NCBI RefSeq assembly: GCF_036898095.1
Contig: NC_090728.1
Location: 93,936,904-94,000,903 of the forward strand
DNA from: Palaemon carinicauda
Lineage: Eukaryota; Arthropoda; Malacostraca; Decapoda; Palaemonidae
DNA length: 64,000 nucleotides
Direction: 5' to 3'
Shown here: positions 11,021-23,258 of the stretch, piece after piece
How positions within the stretch are numbered: the stretch's first letter is position 1
Layout: each line of letters starts with the position of its first letter
Position numbers and translations under genes: made by a program
The notes under the pieces: generated by a model
What the model was told of the DNA's origin: nothing
Database searches by the model: none
Seen by the model: only the letters and a program-made list of their open reading frames with translations

Positions 11021-13790
11021 CTATAAAAATAAAATGGTTACTTATTGTAGAATTATTTTTTTCTTGTTAATAAGAGTAGAATATACAAGCATATAGAATT
11101 TTAAGTACAGTACCTGTATAATATGTAAAACTAACTTGTTTTATATTCTACAAATACAGTACAGTACATATGTAATTTCACCACAGTAGTGCATGTAAAG
11201 TTTTTTGTTTAAATCTTAAAAACAATATTATGAGGCTATTTCATCACTAGTGCAAGCACTTATACACTCTATGTTGTTAAATTATTGAACCAATGGAGCA
11301 ACTGAGAGGTCAATTACAGTAAAATACAAGGTTGTACATTTGTAGTGTTTAAAATTTTGTTACGCGCTTATCTATTCAAGTTGAATTGTTAGTTAGACGG
11401 GAGGTAATACTGTACAGTATAGTTTTTCTTCAGCCATCTCTCTAGGTTCTATTATAATCCCCCATGACCCCAAGGAAGTGTGTGCCTGATTCTAGTTGAA
11501 AAGTATAGGATGTCATGTGTTTGTAAAAAGATCTCTTCTGCCAGCTGCAATAGACTGAAGGTCCATAGAGCTGGTAATATGACAATATTTTTGGCGACGG
11601 AAGTATTGAAATACTGTAGATAAAATTCATTCATATTTTCATCTTATTTAAAAACACAACTACAGTATATAATTATACTGAGCATATTATATGTTGTGAA
11701 GTCAATCCTTCCAAACTACCATTAAGTAGAAAATTTCATTACAAATACTGTATAGAAAATTCCAAGTTTCGGAAAACTAGGTTAGCCTACCGACAATGCA
11801 AGAGAGCCGTACTATAAATAAAGATAAAATAACCAGTACATATTCTTATTTTACTTAAACATAAAACTATCTACTGTAATTAAAATAAGTACATTACGTA
11901 AAAGAATTTAAGTTAATCCTTCCAAAATACTACCCTATAAATATTAATGAACAATATGCAATTAGAACAACCCGTTCTGGGGTGCTTGATTATAAAGCTT
12001 AGGAAATTATTTATATCATGTTGCTATTGTGGCTGTAAGCATTTACGCATTAATTATAATTTTATTAACAATACTTTCATCATTATCTTTTCCTTTTCTA
12101 ACCCATTGAAGAAGTAGAAGACGGGATAAATATTATTACCAAATTACTGTAGATGTAGGACAGTACTGCAATGCTTCAAATCGCTGAGTAAAACTACGTA
12201 AGAAAATGGTTAGTGGGCATTGTATAAAATATGAACACTTAGTTTATCTTAAAATGTATACCCATTGTATAGAACAGTATTACACTACAGAGTTTATTAC
12301 CTATATACAATACTGCACTCTACAATACTGTACTGTAGAGTATATAAATGTAGGCTACGTGTCCGGTGAGTTGTCAGGTTAGTTGAGTCATCTGAAAGAA
12401 AACAGCGAACACTTACAGTTCAGTTAAGCTGTACTGTAGTGATATTACTGTACATATATTATGGTAATATATACTCCAGTACAGTATCAGCGAGTGTTAT
12501 ACGGTACAGTATTACTAGATAGGAACAACAGTATTTTGTTATAACTGTATGATGACTACCTGTACTCAGTAAAATTATAGTTTCGCTCAGCGCAATGACT
12601 AAGTACTGAAGTGTTATGTACTGTACTGTAGCCTTACCATGTCCAGTACGTAGTGTTCACGTGAGCACATGGACTGTACACTTACTGATTTAATTACACA
12701 CTATTTATACTGTAATAGAAACCAAGTAAGAACAATATGAGGCGGTACTTATTGTGTTGATTATACGGTGTAGGCAATGGGCAGCGAGTTGTTAGGTTAG
12801 GAGTTAACCATCCCTAGGGCACCAAAGATACGCGAATTCCCGCCAGTCTCTGTTACCTAACCTTCGCGAAGTGGGGTCTGACTGCAGTTTGCAAACGTAA
12901 GCATGAGTCAACTTAATCCCCTAGAAAATTTGGAGATAAAAAAATATAACCCAGAGGAGTTATGTCTATGAGACACTCGTCCCATGCAGGCTTGACGGGG
13001 CAAGGAGGATATCACAAGGAATCGGAACCCCAAACCATGTGAGCAATCTGACAAGTTCTTTAACTCGTTGAGAGAAATAGGAGAAAATAATCCAGAGGGA
13101 TTATCGAATGGGAAGACTTCTATTGCAGCAATCGGTATGTAGACCTATTCTCTACCTTCCCAGAGAGGTCAGACGGCATATGGGTGAGAACGCAGCAGCA
13201 ACTAATGTTGATCTTGTCATGCAAGTATATGTGTAATGTTTGTAAATTACATGATTAAATCCATGACCCAAGGGATCAATGGAGAAGATAGGAGGAGAGT
13301 GAGAAACGCCAAGTCAGTCATAAACAGGATGCGAAAGCCAAACCTTTGCAATGTAACATTTTTCATGAAGAGTAAACACAATACAAAGTATACCGTGAGA
13401 AAGAGTTGAGTGTCTCACCAGATCTAGATGGCTTCCTGTATTAATGTTGTATTTACATATTTACATAAATGCTGAGATAACTAAGTATATGTTATCATCA
13501 ACACATGATATTTTAGTTAGTTCTTGTCAACATCTCATACGGAATGGTCATCCGACCAAACCATCTATACTCCTGTGATGGAGCTGCTAATAAACTGTTT
13601 TAAAAGTTAACTTACATAGACTTATTCAGAAGAAGTAACCTGCAAGTCTAAAAATACATAGCACATTGAAGAGACATTTGATTGGAACTATAATGTGTGT
13701 TTATAACAGTACCACACCAACATATGAAGAAATTGACTTGTAAAGTAACCCTATACTGTACCGAAACAAGTGACCACAAAAGGTTAGAGA
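11021..13790. other. Unannotated AT-rich DNA, probably intronic
   Basis: No gene or named repeat was found. The words TACTGTA and GTACAGTA recur very often between 11100 and 12720 (for example around 12290-12350 and 12420-12520), giving many small palindromes. If exons at 10873 and 34491 belong to one gene, this lies in its intron. Confidence 0.4.
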
Positions 13791-14503
13791 CAGGGAGCAG
13801 ATGAGGCGACTGATCGCTAACGCTCATGGCCCATCAGCTTACTAGTAGAAGTAATAGAAGGAGTAGTGGTCCACTGAATGTTCGTGAGTGTTCAACGCTC
13901 GTGAATGCTTATAAGAACCGTAAGCCAATGAAGAAACTTTAGCATTCGCATGCACCAGTCCTTTAAACATCTGCATGACTTGTTGTTGCGTCGCGAGCTG
14001 AAGCTCTTATGCAGAAGTTCTAATAGGATGTACGCAGTTGGAATCTGTTCTCACTGTTCTCACTGTATTGTGGAAATAACAAGTGGTGAGTGAGGTATTA
14101 AGCACCAAGGCTGACAAGTTCTCTGTAGAACGAAGTCAGTAACGACCATCCCAATAGTCAAGGTCTCTGAGACCCATCGCTGGTTATCGGCGATTCTACC
14201 TGCAAGCAGGAAGAATGCTGATCATCTAAGGCAACTTTACCTTGGAAGGGAAAGTTGCGAGCTGGGCAGCGCTGTGACACTGAACAGTGGTCGCTATTCT
14301 AGGCGAAATCACGAGCAGGCCTGCAGCGGTATGCTGAAAACTTGGTTGCGAGCTGAAGACTGATAATGAGCAGGAGCCTGGTCATGAGCTAGTCTGGGCT
14401 GTCTCGTCGTTAGTCCAGAAGTGCGGTAGTGAACAGAAGAGTAAAGGAATCCTCAGGCGTTAGAAGCCGTTGCTGGGACTATAAGAACCTGAAGCGAGCC
14501 GAC

Positions 14504-14699
14504 GGGTGATCACAAGCTGACAGGTGATCATAGGCTGTCAGGCGATCGCGAGCTGACGGGTGATCATGGGCTGAAAGGCAATCACGAGCTGAAAGGAGAT
14601 CGGGAGCAGATGGGTGATTGCAGGCTGACGGGTGACCACGAGCTGACCAGTAATCACAAGCAGATGGGAGATTGCGAGCCGACACGTGATCGCAAGTTG
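14504..14699. repeat. 18-bp tandem array, about 11 units (SARDHP hexapeptides)
   Basis: Ten full 18-bp units and one partial, of the type GGGTGATCACGAGCTGAC, follow head to tail. On the minus strand they encode the hexapeptide SARDHP and variants such as SAHDHL. It lies in the gag remnant of e7. Confidence 0.85.
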
Positions 14700-14979
14700 C
14701 ACCAGGGCAAGGCAAGAGACTGAGTGAGGAAAGTGTACTAGACAAGACAAGTTAGTTATGCGATACGAGTCAGCTGGGTGAGACGAAATGGCTAGGAATA
14801 AAGGCGGACAGATGCTGAAGGCGTCAAACTCCCTGGAGGCGAGCAACATCATCTTCATGCTCTGAATGCCAGATAACTCATAATCAATTAATCAATCATG
14901 CTCTGATGAGCCACCCTTTAAAAAATTAGAGAAAGGCATGGATGAATTCATAACCCTCTCTTAATCCCGCGTGGCAAAG

Positions 14980-15680
14980 ACTACTCCAGGAAGGACTGAA
15001 CCCGCGTACAGGAAAGTTGCCCACCATTAGTAGCAGAAACAAGCTTCAAACTTTGCCCTTCCTCCACTGGCTGAGCAAGCTCAGAACAAGGGAGAGCACC
15101 GTCGTCAGTACGATGATCGGGAACTGCCACAGGCACAGGCGATGAAGGTGGTGATGGTGCAGGAGCAGCAACTTCCACAGGAAAAGGATCATGCATCAGA
15201 CTTTGCGCTCCCTCCGCCTGCTGCTATCACACCGTCGACGTGACTGCTGAAGAATACCACACGAGAGAAAACCCAACCAGCGAACAGGAAAGGTGAACCC
15301 CGAGAGGCACAGGAACATGCTTCCGACTTTGCACCACTTACGACGGCTGCATTAGCTGAACGATGGAGTGCGTCGTCATCAGCAGCTAAGAAATCCACTC
15401 GAAAGAAAACCTAACCCGCGAACAGGAAAGGTGTCCCTGAGAGGCACAGGAACATGCTTCAGACTTTGCACTCCCTACACTGGCTGTCTTCGAAGAACAA
15501 GGTGGTCCGACTTCATCAGCTCTGAAAAAAAAAAAAAATTTGGGAGAAAACCTAACCCATGAAAAGGAAAGGTGTCCCATGAGAGGCACAGAAACATGCT
15601 CCAGACTTTGCAATCCCTTTGCCGGCTGTCATCACAGAACGAGGGAGTGCGTCATCGTCAGCGTAGAGGAGCAAGACCAA
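14980..15680. repeat. ~135-bp tandem repeat, 4-5 diverged copies
   Basis: The marker (C/A)GACTTTGCACTCCCT recurs near 15043, 15198, 15329, 15463 and 15605, giving spacings of about 131-155 bp. Each unit also holds GAACAGGAAAGGTG and GAGAGGCACAGGAACATGC. The third copy carries an A-run at 15526-15538. It belongs to the e7 gag remnant. Confidence 0.8.
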
Positions 15681-16250
15681 AGTCGAGCTCTAGGTGGGCC
15701 GTCCTGTCATTGAACTCTCAGGATGGGAGCAACATCTACTTAATACGGTGAAGGAGCATCCACACAGAGAACGACTCCCCTACGGAGGAGGACCGAGCCA
15801 CTACACTAGGGGAGGCGGGGACTCCTCCAGCCTAAGGGTTTTCTGGCATCAAAAGGGAAGAGATTATAAGAAAAGGTTCTCCGCCCTCGAGAAAAACCCC
15901 ACACTACGCCATCTCCGAAACAGCAACACTCACCCCTGCAAAAAATAAACAGGAGCTAAAAGAACAAATTAGTCAAAGGCCAGTCAAAAAAAGGTTGGGT
16001 GTTAGAGAGAGATGAACGTCCACTCTCCACCGAGCCAAGAGTAAAAAGTGACGATAGAACACAGGTGTGTGTGTGTATGTTTGTGTGAGCAGGGTAGCCG
16101 GTACTAACCCCCTACCCCCCTAACTAGTGGTGGGGTAGTCATACCTTGCTAAAAGTCATTCTTACCATTTACCATTAAAATATTTCATTACTTTATCAAA
16201 GGTTTGAATATTGAAAGAAAAGATAATGAGAAATTCTAAAAATTCAAAAG

Positions 16251-17419
<1,169 letters not shown>

Positions 17420-17643
17420 TAGTAATGAATTATTATTATTATTATTATTATCATTATTTTCATTATTATTATTATCATTATTATTATTATCATTAGGTAA
17501 GTTATAGCCATAGTTGGAAAAGCAGGATACTATAAGCCCAATGGCTCCAACAGGGAAAAATAGCCCAGTGAGGAAAAGAAATAAGAAAATAAATAAACTA
17601 CAAAAGAAGTTATGAACAATTAATATAAAATATTCTAAGAACA
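17420..17643 (-). mobile_element. LINE 3' end with (ATT)n tail
   Basis: An (ATT)n-type tract at 17430-17495 is followed by AGTTGGAAAAGCAGGATACT and GGCTCCAACAGGGAAAAATA, the same 3' UTR seen at 34700-34920 (where it leads to an RT fragment) and 54064-54990. Tail first on the plus strand means the LINE is on the minus strand. It stops exactly at 17643 where a DIRS terminus begins. Confidence 0.75.
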
Positions 17644-18138
17644 TGACAAATTTGGAAGTAATTTGTATTTTTATTAATAATAAAAACCTCTAGCTATTTA
17701 TAGGGGCATTACTTTCGGCAAAGCTCAAAGACGAGCCTTTAGACTTTTAGAGGGTTAACCACCCATGACGCTAGTTAGCAGGGGGATGGGGTTAGTAGCT
17801 ATCCCTCTCACTCGCACACCTGTGACTGTAACCCGATTTGCTTGGAGGTAGGACTTCAAGGGAGACTGGGTTGGCAGGCAAATCTGTACAAATAGCTATA
17901 GTTTTGTATCGTTAGGAAAAATACAAATTACTTTCAAATTTGTCATTTGTTCTGTAACTAGAATACAAACCAACGCTATTTATAGGGGTTGAATCCCCCA
18001 TTAGGAGGGTGGACGTCCCTGCCAATCCGTCTTTTTTACTTTTATCCGGGGATTCTCCTTTATGTGTGTTAGCACAAAGTAGGTGGAAACCCTACACCTT
18101 GACAAAACCTTGCCATGCATGGTCTGCGGCCTAAGTAA
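17644..18138 (-). mobile_element. DIRS family-1 3' terminus fragment (e9)
   Basis: It starts TGACAAATTTGGAAGTAATT like the 3' ends at 21379 and 36528, carries the ITR core (TTTCGGCAAAGCTCAAAGAC and CTAGTTAGCAGGGGGATGGG), the inward repeat ending AAATTTGTCA at about 17943, and then the second ICR half TTTGTTCTGTAACTAGAATA. Matching to e5 continues to about 18138, where Tigger transposase sequence begins abruptly. The outer end joins the LINE tail sequence at 17643 with no target duplication visible, as expected for DIRS. Confidence 0.8.
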
Positions 18139-18915
18139 GCTATTTTGTGCCTTGAAGGCATGAGGATTCTCAGAGTGGTATACCAGTAGGGGCTTAATTT
18201 TCAAGTCCCCACTGGCATTTGCACAAAATGCGAGGGTAAGTCTGTCCTTCATCGGTTTATGGCCAGGAAGTTTCCTTTCTTCAGCTGTGATATATGTACG
18301 GCGGGGCATTTTCTTCCAGAAAAGGCGAGTTTCATCACGGTTAAACACTTGCTGAGGAATGTAGCCTTTTCTGAAAATTACTTTCTCAAACTTCTTGAGG
18401 AATTCTTCTGCTGCTTTCTTGTCAGAACTGGCCGCCTCTCCATGCCTGACGACTGAGTGAATACCAGTCCTCTTCCTAAAGCGATCAAACCACCCATGAG
18501 AAGCCTTGAACTCTTTGGGGGCTTGCTGCGACATTCCTTCGTCTCCGCCGTCTCTCTGGGTTTCCACGAGATCGGCAAAGATGGCGCTCGCCTTGTGCGA
18601 AATTACCGATTGCGCGAGTGTATCACCAGCGATTTCCTTCTCTTAAATCCATAGAAGAAGGAGTCTCTCCATCTCGTCCTTGATTGAGGTCCTTCCACTA
18701 GCAAGGACAGTCATGCCTTTAGAAGACTTCCTTGCTTTGATGGCTTCCTTATTCTTGATAATTGTACCAATCGTAGACTGGTTACAACCATACATACTAG
18801 CGAGGGTAACGATGCGCATGCCTTCTTCATATTTCTTTATGATCTCCAGCTTCGTTTACATGGTAATCATCTTCTTACTTCTCCCTTTAACATCACTAGC
18901 AATCTTGGGACCCAT
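18139..18915 (-). pseudogene. Tigger/pogo-like transposase, truncated with stops
   Basis: It starts MGPKIASDVKGRSKK at 18915. An in-frame TAA lies near 18857 (after MITM) and another near 18637 (after LLLLWI). The CENP-B-type DNA-binding region (KEFKASHGWFDRFRKRTGIH) and the first DDE motif (VFNRDETRLFWKKMPRRTYI, with Arg where the family has Gly) are readable. Homology ends at about 18139 soon after LKIKPLLVYHSENPHAFKAQ, well before the second and third catalytic Asp. The open frame continuing to 18001 past this point is read-through into DIRS sequence. Confidence 0.9.
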
Positions 18916-19341
18916 GGCTAACGAATTAAAGTTATAATTAAGCACTAAAATGCACAAAAAATACGATATCGCAAGCACTCACACGAGATCAAGTCTTTAC
19001 GAAACGCACACGAGATTCTGAACTGAGCGCGCGTATAACAAAGAGAGAGGCAGCATCTCTCTCAGGCATTGTGGGAGGGATTTCGGCCAATAGCGTATCA
19101 GCATCTTAGTGACGCCATGACGCCGACCAATGGCAGACCAGCTTCTTAGTGACGTATGCAGTGACGTATGAGCTTGGTGGTAAGCTAGTGACTCGCACAG
19201 TAGTACGCGTAAAAACCGCTAAGTTTGAGTTTTGGAATTCGATGCCCTAAGGTGGGGACGAGGGGACGAAAAAACATCGTATTCCACACCGTAACGTGAA
19301 AAAAACGTAAGCTGGGGATGCCGTACCCCAGGGGTCTACTG
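18139..19341 (-). mobile_element. Tigger/pogo-type transposon T2, 3' part missing
   Basis: The terminus at 19341 reads inward CAGTAGACCCCTGGGGTACG and is followed by TA at 19342-19343. Inside it lies a transposase gene from 18915 downward. The other end is lost: at about 18138 the coding sequence runs into a DIRS 3' terminus. The terminal repeat is unlike that of T1 or the elements at 55458 and 59690. Confidence 0.85.
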
Positions 19342-21035
19342 TATTTGATCTTTACATTGTATAAATTTTAGCTCTTGCCTCACAGTGAAATTAAGTCAAA
19401 TTAAGTCAAATTAAGTTAATCTTCGTGGAAGAGCTGTTGACTAACTGGAGGCGTCATGGGCGCTGTCATTCGTAACGCACGAGTTATTTAGTTAGCCAGA
19501 ACGACTTTCCCGGTATAAATAGCATAAATAAAAATAGCTATTTAGTCTTCATTGCTAGGATTTATTTATATTATGCCGATAGTATTCGTAATAGTTTTGG
19601 CGATCTAGGTAACCAAACCTTGCTTACGCTAGGCTTCCTAGCCTAGGCATTTCAGTTTACTTTCATGCATGATATAATAGACATTCCTAGTGTTATTAAA
19701 TTTAAATGAAGCTATTTAGGCAATTCATACATGTGAGATATAGTGATTGCATATAAAATTTTCCTCTTCCAAGATAGTAAACGAGAGTGTTTCGGTGATT
19801 TAGGTAATCGATTCACACTGCTACTAGGCTACTAGCCTAGTGGCTTTAGTATACTTTCATACATGTTCCCGGTTACCCGCGTGTATCGTTTTATCAATTC
19901 AGGCGGAGATAGATATCTCCTAGAATTATCATATAAAGTGATACTCGCCTCCAGTGGAGAATTAAGGGTAATCCCTCCCCTCTGAGTTTAGCCTTAGGCT
20001 ACAACCCTAGCTGGTTGTGCCTCGAGTTGTCATTCAGGCAGGACTAGGCTAGGGTTTTCCGTCCCTTCCCTTAGCCGCAGATGGCAGATTTTGGGTTTCG
20101 GTCTGAACCTCAGAGTAGATAGTCTTGTGACGGCAGCGGGCCGGCAGGGTGAATAGTCATTCCCCTGTCGGATTACGCAGCCGGCATAGGAGGTTAGACC
20201 TTCCAAGACCACACCTGAAGGGGTTATATGATATTGCCACCTTCTCCCTGTGGTCTAGTAGACTAGTCCTGTGCTTGCAGACCCTAGGCAGAAGAAGAGA
20301 CATTCTTCTGCCGCCTAGGATGGCGTTGGCACTGGAACTCTGTTTCTCCCTTGTTTAGGGGTGGTGGCAAGAATGCTGCCGGCCCCTTAACTGTATTGGC
20401 AGACCCTAGGCTGGAAAATAGATATTCTCCTGCTGCCTAGGATGGCGCTGATACTGAAACAGAGTTTCTTTAGGGTGTGGTAGGACTGGCAACCCTGCCG
20501 GCTCCTTCCACACCTCATACAGGACCCTTTTCCCTCCCCCATCTGTCCTTTGGTGATGGCCTAGCCATTGCAACCCTTTGGCCGTCGTCCTACAATCTCA
20601 CCGCTTTCTGGCAGGTTGTAGGGCCAGCTCGGGATTCTGCTTGTAGTAGCCTGGTCGCTCAGCTTTCCCTTATGGACGCAAGGCTCTGGGAGGGCTGTGC
20701 CGACTGCCGGCAGAGCATCCCTTTACTGTAGAATGTTCTTCAGTCCTCTCTTGGACTGCCATTCACAAACCTGTGGCCGGCAGAGACCGGCAATGGTTGT
20801 GGATGGGTGGAAGCCTGAACAATACATTCTCCCTTTCCATTTGAACCCTCATTCTGGAGGAAGGCAGTAAGACAGAGCTCTTACATCATCCTTCACTCCT
20901 TGCTTTCTCTCTCTCTATCGGCTAGTGCCGCCGGGTACTAACCTAACCGGCAGCTGCCGGCCACTACCCCAGCCGGCAAGGTGTTGGCTGGACTTGTGCA
21001 CCGGCAGCCAATGAGCCACCGGCACAATTGACTTC
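19342..21035 (+). mobile_element. DIRS family-2 5' leader fragment
   Basis: The segment is collinear with the leader of e2 (45820-47100). Shared stretches include GTTTCGGTGATTTAGGTAAT (19789 vs 46233), GGTAATCGATTC, ACTTTCATGCATGATA-like sequence and the A-G-rich line AGTAGACTAGTCCTGTGCTT. It also carries many GCCGGC sites (20138-20980) like the e2 leader. No gag coding sequence follows; at about 21036 it joins RT sequence of e4. It is probably untranslated. Confidence 0.65.
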
Positions 21036-21378
21036 GAGGAGCCTGTCTCGGTGGCTAAGAAGGGTCGCCTCCGAGTCTGCCAGGATCAGCCAGTCGTCCA
21101 GATAACAAAGGAGACGGATGCCAATCCTGTACGCCCATGAAGAGATGATGGTGAAGACTCTGGTGAACACCTGAGGAGCTGTGGAGACACCGAAACACAG
21201 CACCTTGAACTGGTAGATCTTGTTGTCTAGGCAAAATCTCAGGTACTTCCTTGAAGACGGATGGATTGGGATCTGGAAGTACGCGTCCTTCAGGTCCAGT
21301 GTGCACATGAAGTCTTGCGGTCTCACTGCAAGCCTGACCGTGTCTGCCGTCTCCATGCTGAACGGAGTCTACTTGACA
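21036..21378 (-). pseudogene. DIRS reverse transcriptase fragment, downstream half of the interrupted e4 gene
   Basis: The minus strand reads METADTVRLAVRPQDFMCTL, LDLKDAYFQIPIHPSSRKYL and the catalytic box YLDDWLILADSE, nearly identical to the RT of e1. The first residues belong to the codons directly after the RT piece at 29544-29880, from which it was separated by insertion of e1. The fragment ends near 21036 after the Leu of HRDRLL. It therefore holds the palm Asp residues but no RNase H. Confidence 0.9.
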
Positions 21379-21731
21379 TGACAAATTCGAAGATAATTTG
21401 TATTTTTCCTAACCATACAAACCTTAGCTATTTACAAAGGGGTTTACTTTTAGCGCAGCTGAAATGACGAGCCAATAGTTTTTAACGAGGGTTAATTACC
21501 CCCGCGCTAGTTAGCGGGGGGTGGGGAAGGGTAGCTTGCTACCCCTCCCCCCTCCACACACCGGTGACTTGCTTCACTTCACTTAGAGGTAGGACTTGAC
21601 TTGGGGGTCAGGGATGGCGGGCACATATGTGTAAATAGCTAAGGTTTGTATGGTTAGGAAAAATACAAATTATCTTCGAATTTGTCATTTGTTCCGTAAC
21701 CGAAATACAAACCACGCTATTTACAAAGGGT
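21379..21731. repeat. 3' ITR plus internal complementary region (ICR) of e1
   Basis: 21379-21436 is a terminal extension starting TGACAAATTCGAAGATAATT. 21413-21577 is the inverted copy of 29350-29520. 21632-21689 is the exact reverse complement of the terminal extension. It is followed at 21690-21731 by the reverse complement of the opposite tip (TTTGTTCCGTAACCGAAATA). The ICR thus spells both ends of the element joined together, the template thought to align the ends of the linear cDNA for circle formation in DIRS-1. Confidence 0.92.
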
Positions 21732-22205
21732 GACTTACCCCTTAGGAAGGGTGGAAAGTCCCCAGCCTTACTGACTTCGGCTTGCCCGGGGGCTCGATCC
21801 CTTAGTGAGCAGCACTAGAGAGAGGGAGCCCCTGTACCTCACAGGTTCCTAGCATCGCTAGGAACGAGTGGCCTACATAAGTAGTGTGAGGAGGAGAGTG
21901 TGACTCATCCTATGAAGTTGACCTTGAGACCTTCAGATAGGAATTCTAGGATAGGACGTTCCCCATACCACCTCGTCAGGGTATGGGAGACGCAACAGTA
22001 TTAAGCTTAATACTAGGAGCACAAAGAAGCATGGGTTACCTGCAGAGGTCGAGGTCAGCTATGCGAGGACCAGGATGCTGCTTCCCCAAGAGAGGGGAGA
22101 ATGAAGAAAGAAGTAAGGGTCAGACATACTCTTTCATTCACACAGACTAAGACCGGGTAACAACGCCCTCAACCTACTGCTACTTGTCCAAAAAGGAGCC
22201 TGAGG

Positions 22206-23258
22206 TTAGACCAGCTGTTGTGCAGCCACCACAGGGCCGATAGAGAACGTATCGAGGCTCCTGTGGGTCACGTCTTGCAGGTAGTGGGCTGTGAAGGTCG
22301 TTTGACGCTTCCAGACCCCCGCTTGAAGTACCTGCGTCACAGAGAAGTTTCTCTTGAAGGCCAGGGATGTAGCAATACCCCTGACATCGTGGGCCCGAGG
22401 GCGACGTGACGGAGGAGGGTCAGGATTCAGGGCATGGTGGATAACCCTTCGAATCCAAGCAGAGATGGTGTTCCTTGTGACCCTCCTCTTTGTCCTGCCT
22501 GTGCTCACAAACTAAGCTCGCACATGAGGACGGACTGCAGCCGTTCTCTTCAAGTAGTACCTCAGACACCTCACTGGGCATAGTAGCAGCTGGTCTGGGT
22601 CGTTTGTTACAGAACGGAGACTCGCGATCCTGAAAGAGTCGAACCGAGGATCCGGCACTCCAGGATTCTGAGTCTTGGCCACAAACTCAGGGACGAACCT
22701 GAACGTTACCTCCCCCCATCCCCTTGAATGGGCGATGTCGTACGAGAGACCATGAAGTTCACTAACTCGCTTGGCCGAGGCCAAGGCGAGTAGGAAAGCC
22801 GTCTTCCAAGACAGGTGGCGATCGGAGGCCTGGCGTAATGGCTCGAAGGGAGGTCTCTTGAGAGACCTGAGAACTCGAACCACGTTCCAAGGAGGGGGTC
22901 TCACTTCCGACTGGGGGCAGGTAAGCTCATAGCTACGTATGAGTAAAGAGAGTTCTAGCGATGAAGAAATATCCACGCCCTTCAATCTGAAGGCCAAGCT
23001 TAAGGCTGAGCGATAGCCTTTCACTGCCGAGACAGAAAGGCGCATTTCTTCTCGCAGATACACAAGGAAGTCCGCTATTGCTGGAATAGTGGCATCGAGT
23101 GGAGAGATACCCCTTCCACGACACCAACCACAAAAGACTCTCCACTTCGCTTGGTAGACTCCCTCAGAGGACCTTCGCAGGTGCCGAGACATTCTCTCCG
23201 CAACCTGTTGCGAAAAGCCTCTCTCCGCGAGGAGACGCTGGATAGTCTCCAGGCGTGA
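22206..23258 (-). pseudogene. Tyrosine recombinase of DIRS e1, one nonsense codon
   Basis: The domain begins near 23258 (SRLETIQRLLAERGFSQQVA); its frame is open up to 25130 but upstream it only shadows the RT gene. Core-binding helices include VKGYRSALSLAFRLKG. Catalytic residues: Arg in LASAKRVSELHGL, HxxR in RAHDVRGIATS and the Tyr in TTFTAHYLQD near the C-terminus. A TAG at 22512-22514 splits the chain after RPHVRA; the e5 copy has a Leu codon there, so a single TTG-to-TAG change is the simplest cause. The last 100 codons down to 22206 are intact. It overlaps the RT frame by about 180 nt. Role: inserts the circular cDNA. Read-through would restore the full domain. Confidence 0.9.

Larger units (their letters stand above)
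13800..16160 (-). mobile_element. DIRS-type element e7, gag part with truncated 5' ITR (family 1)
   Basis: The 5' end is recognisable at 16060-16160 (plus strand: GGTAGCCGGTACTAACCCCC, CCTAACTAGTGGTGGGG), matching the central ITR of e1 and e4, but the outermost 40 bp seen in other copies are missing. Downstream on the minus strand is a wrecked gag with two tandem-repeat zones (14504-14699 and about 14980-15680). No RT or recombinase is present. No intact open frame over 110 codons survives. Confidence 0.6.
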
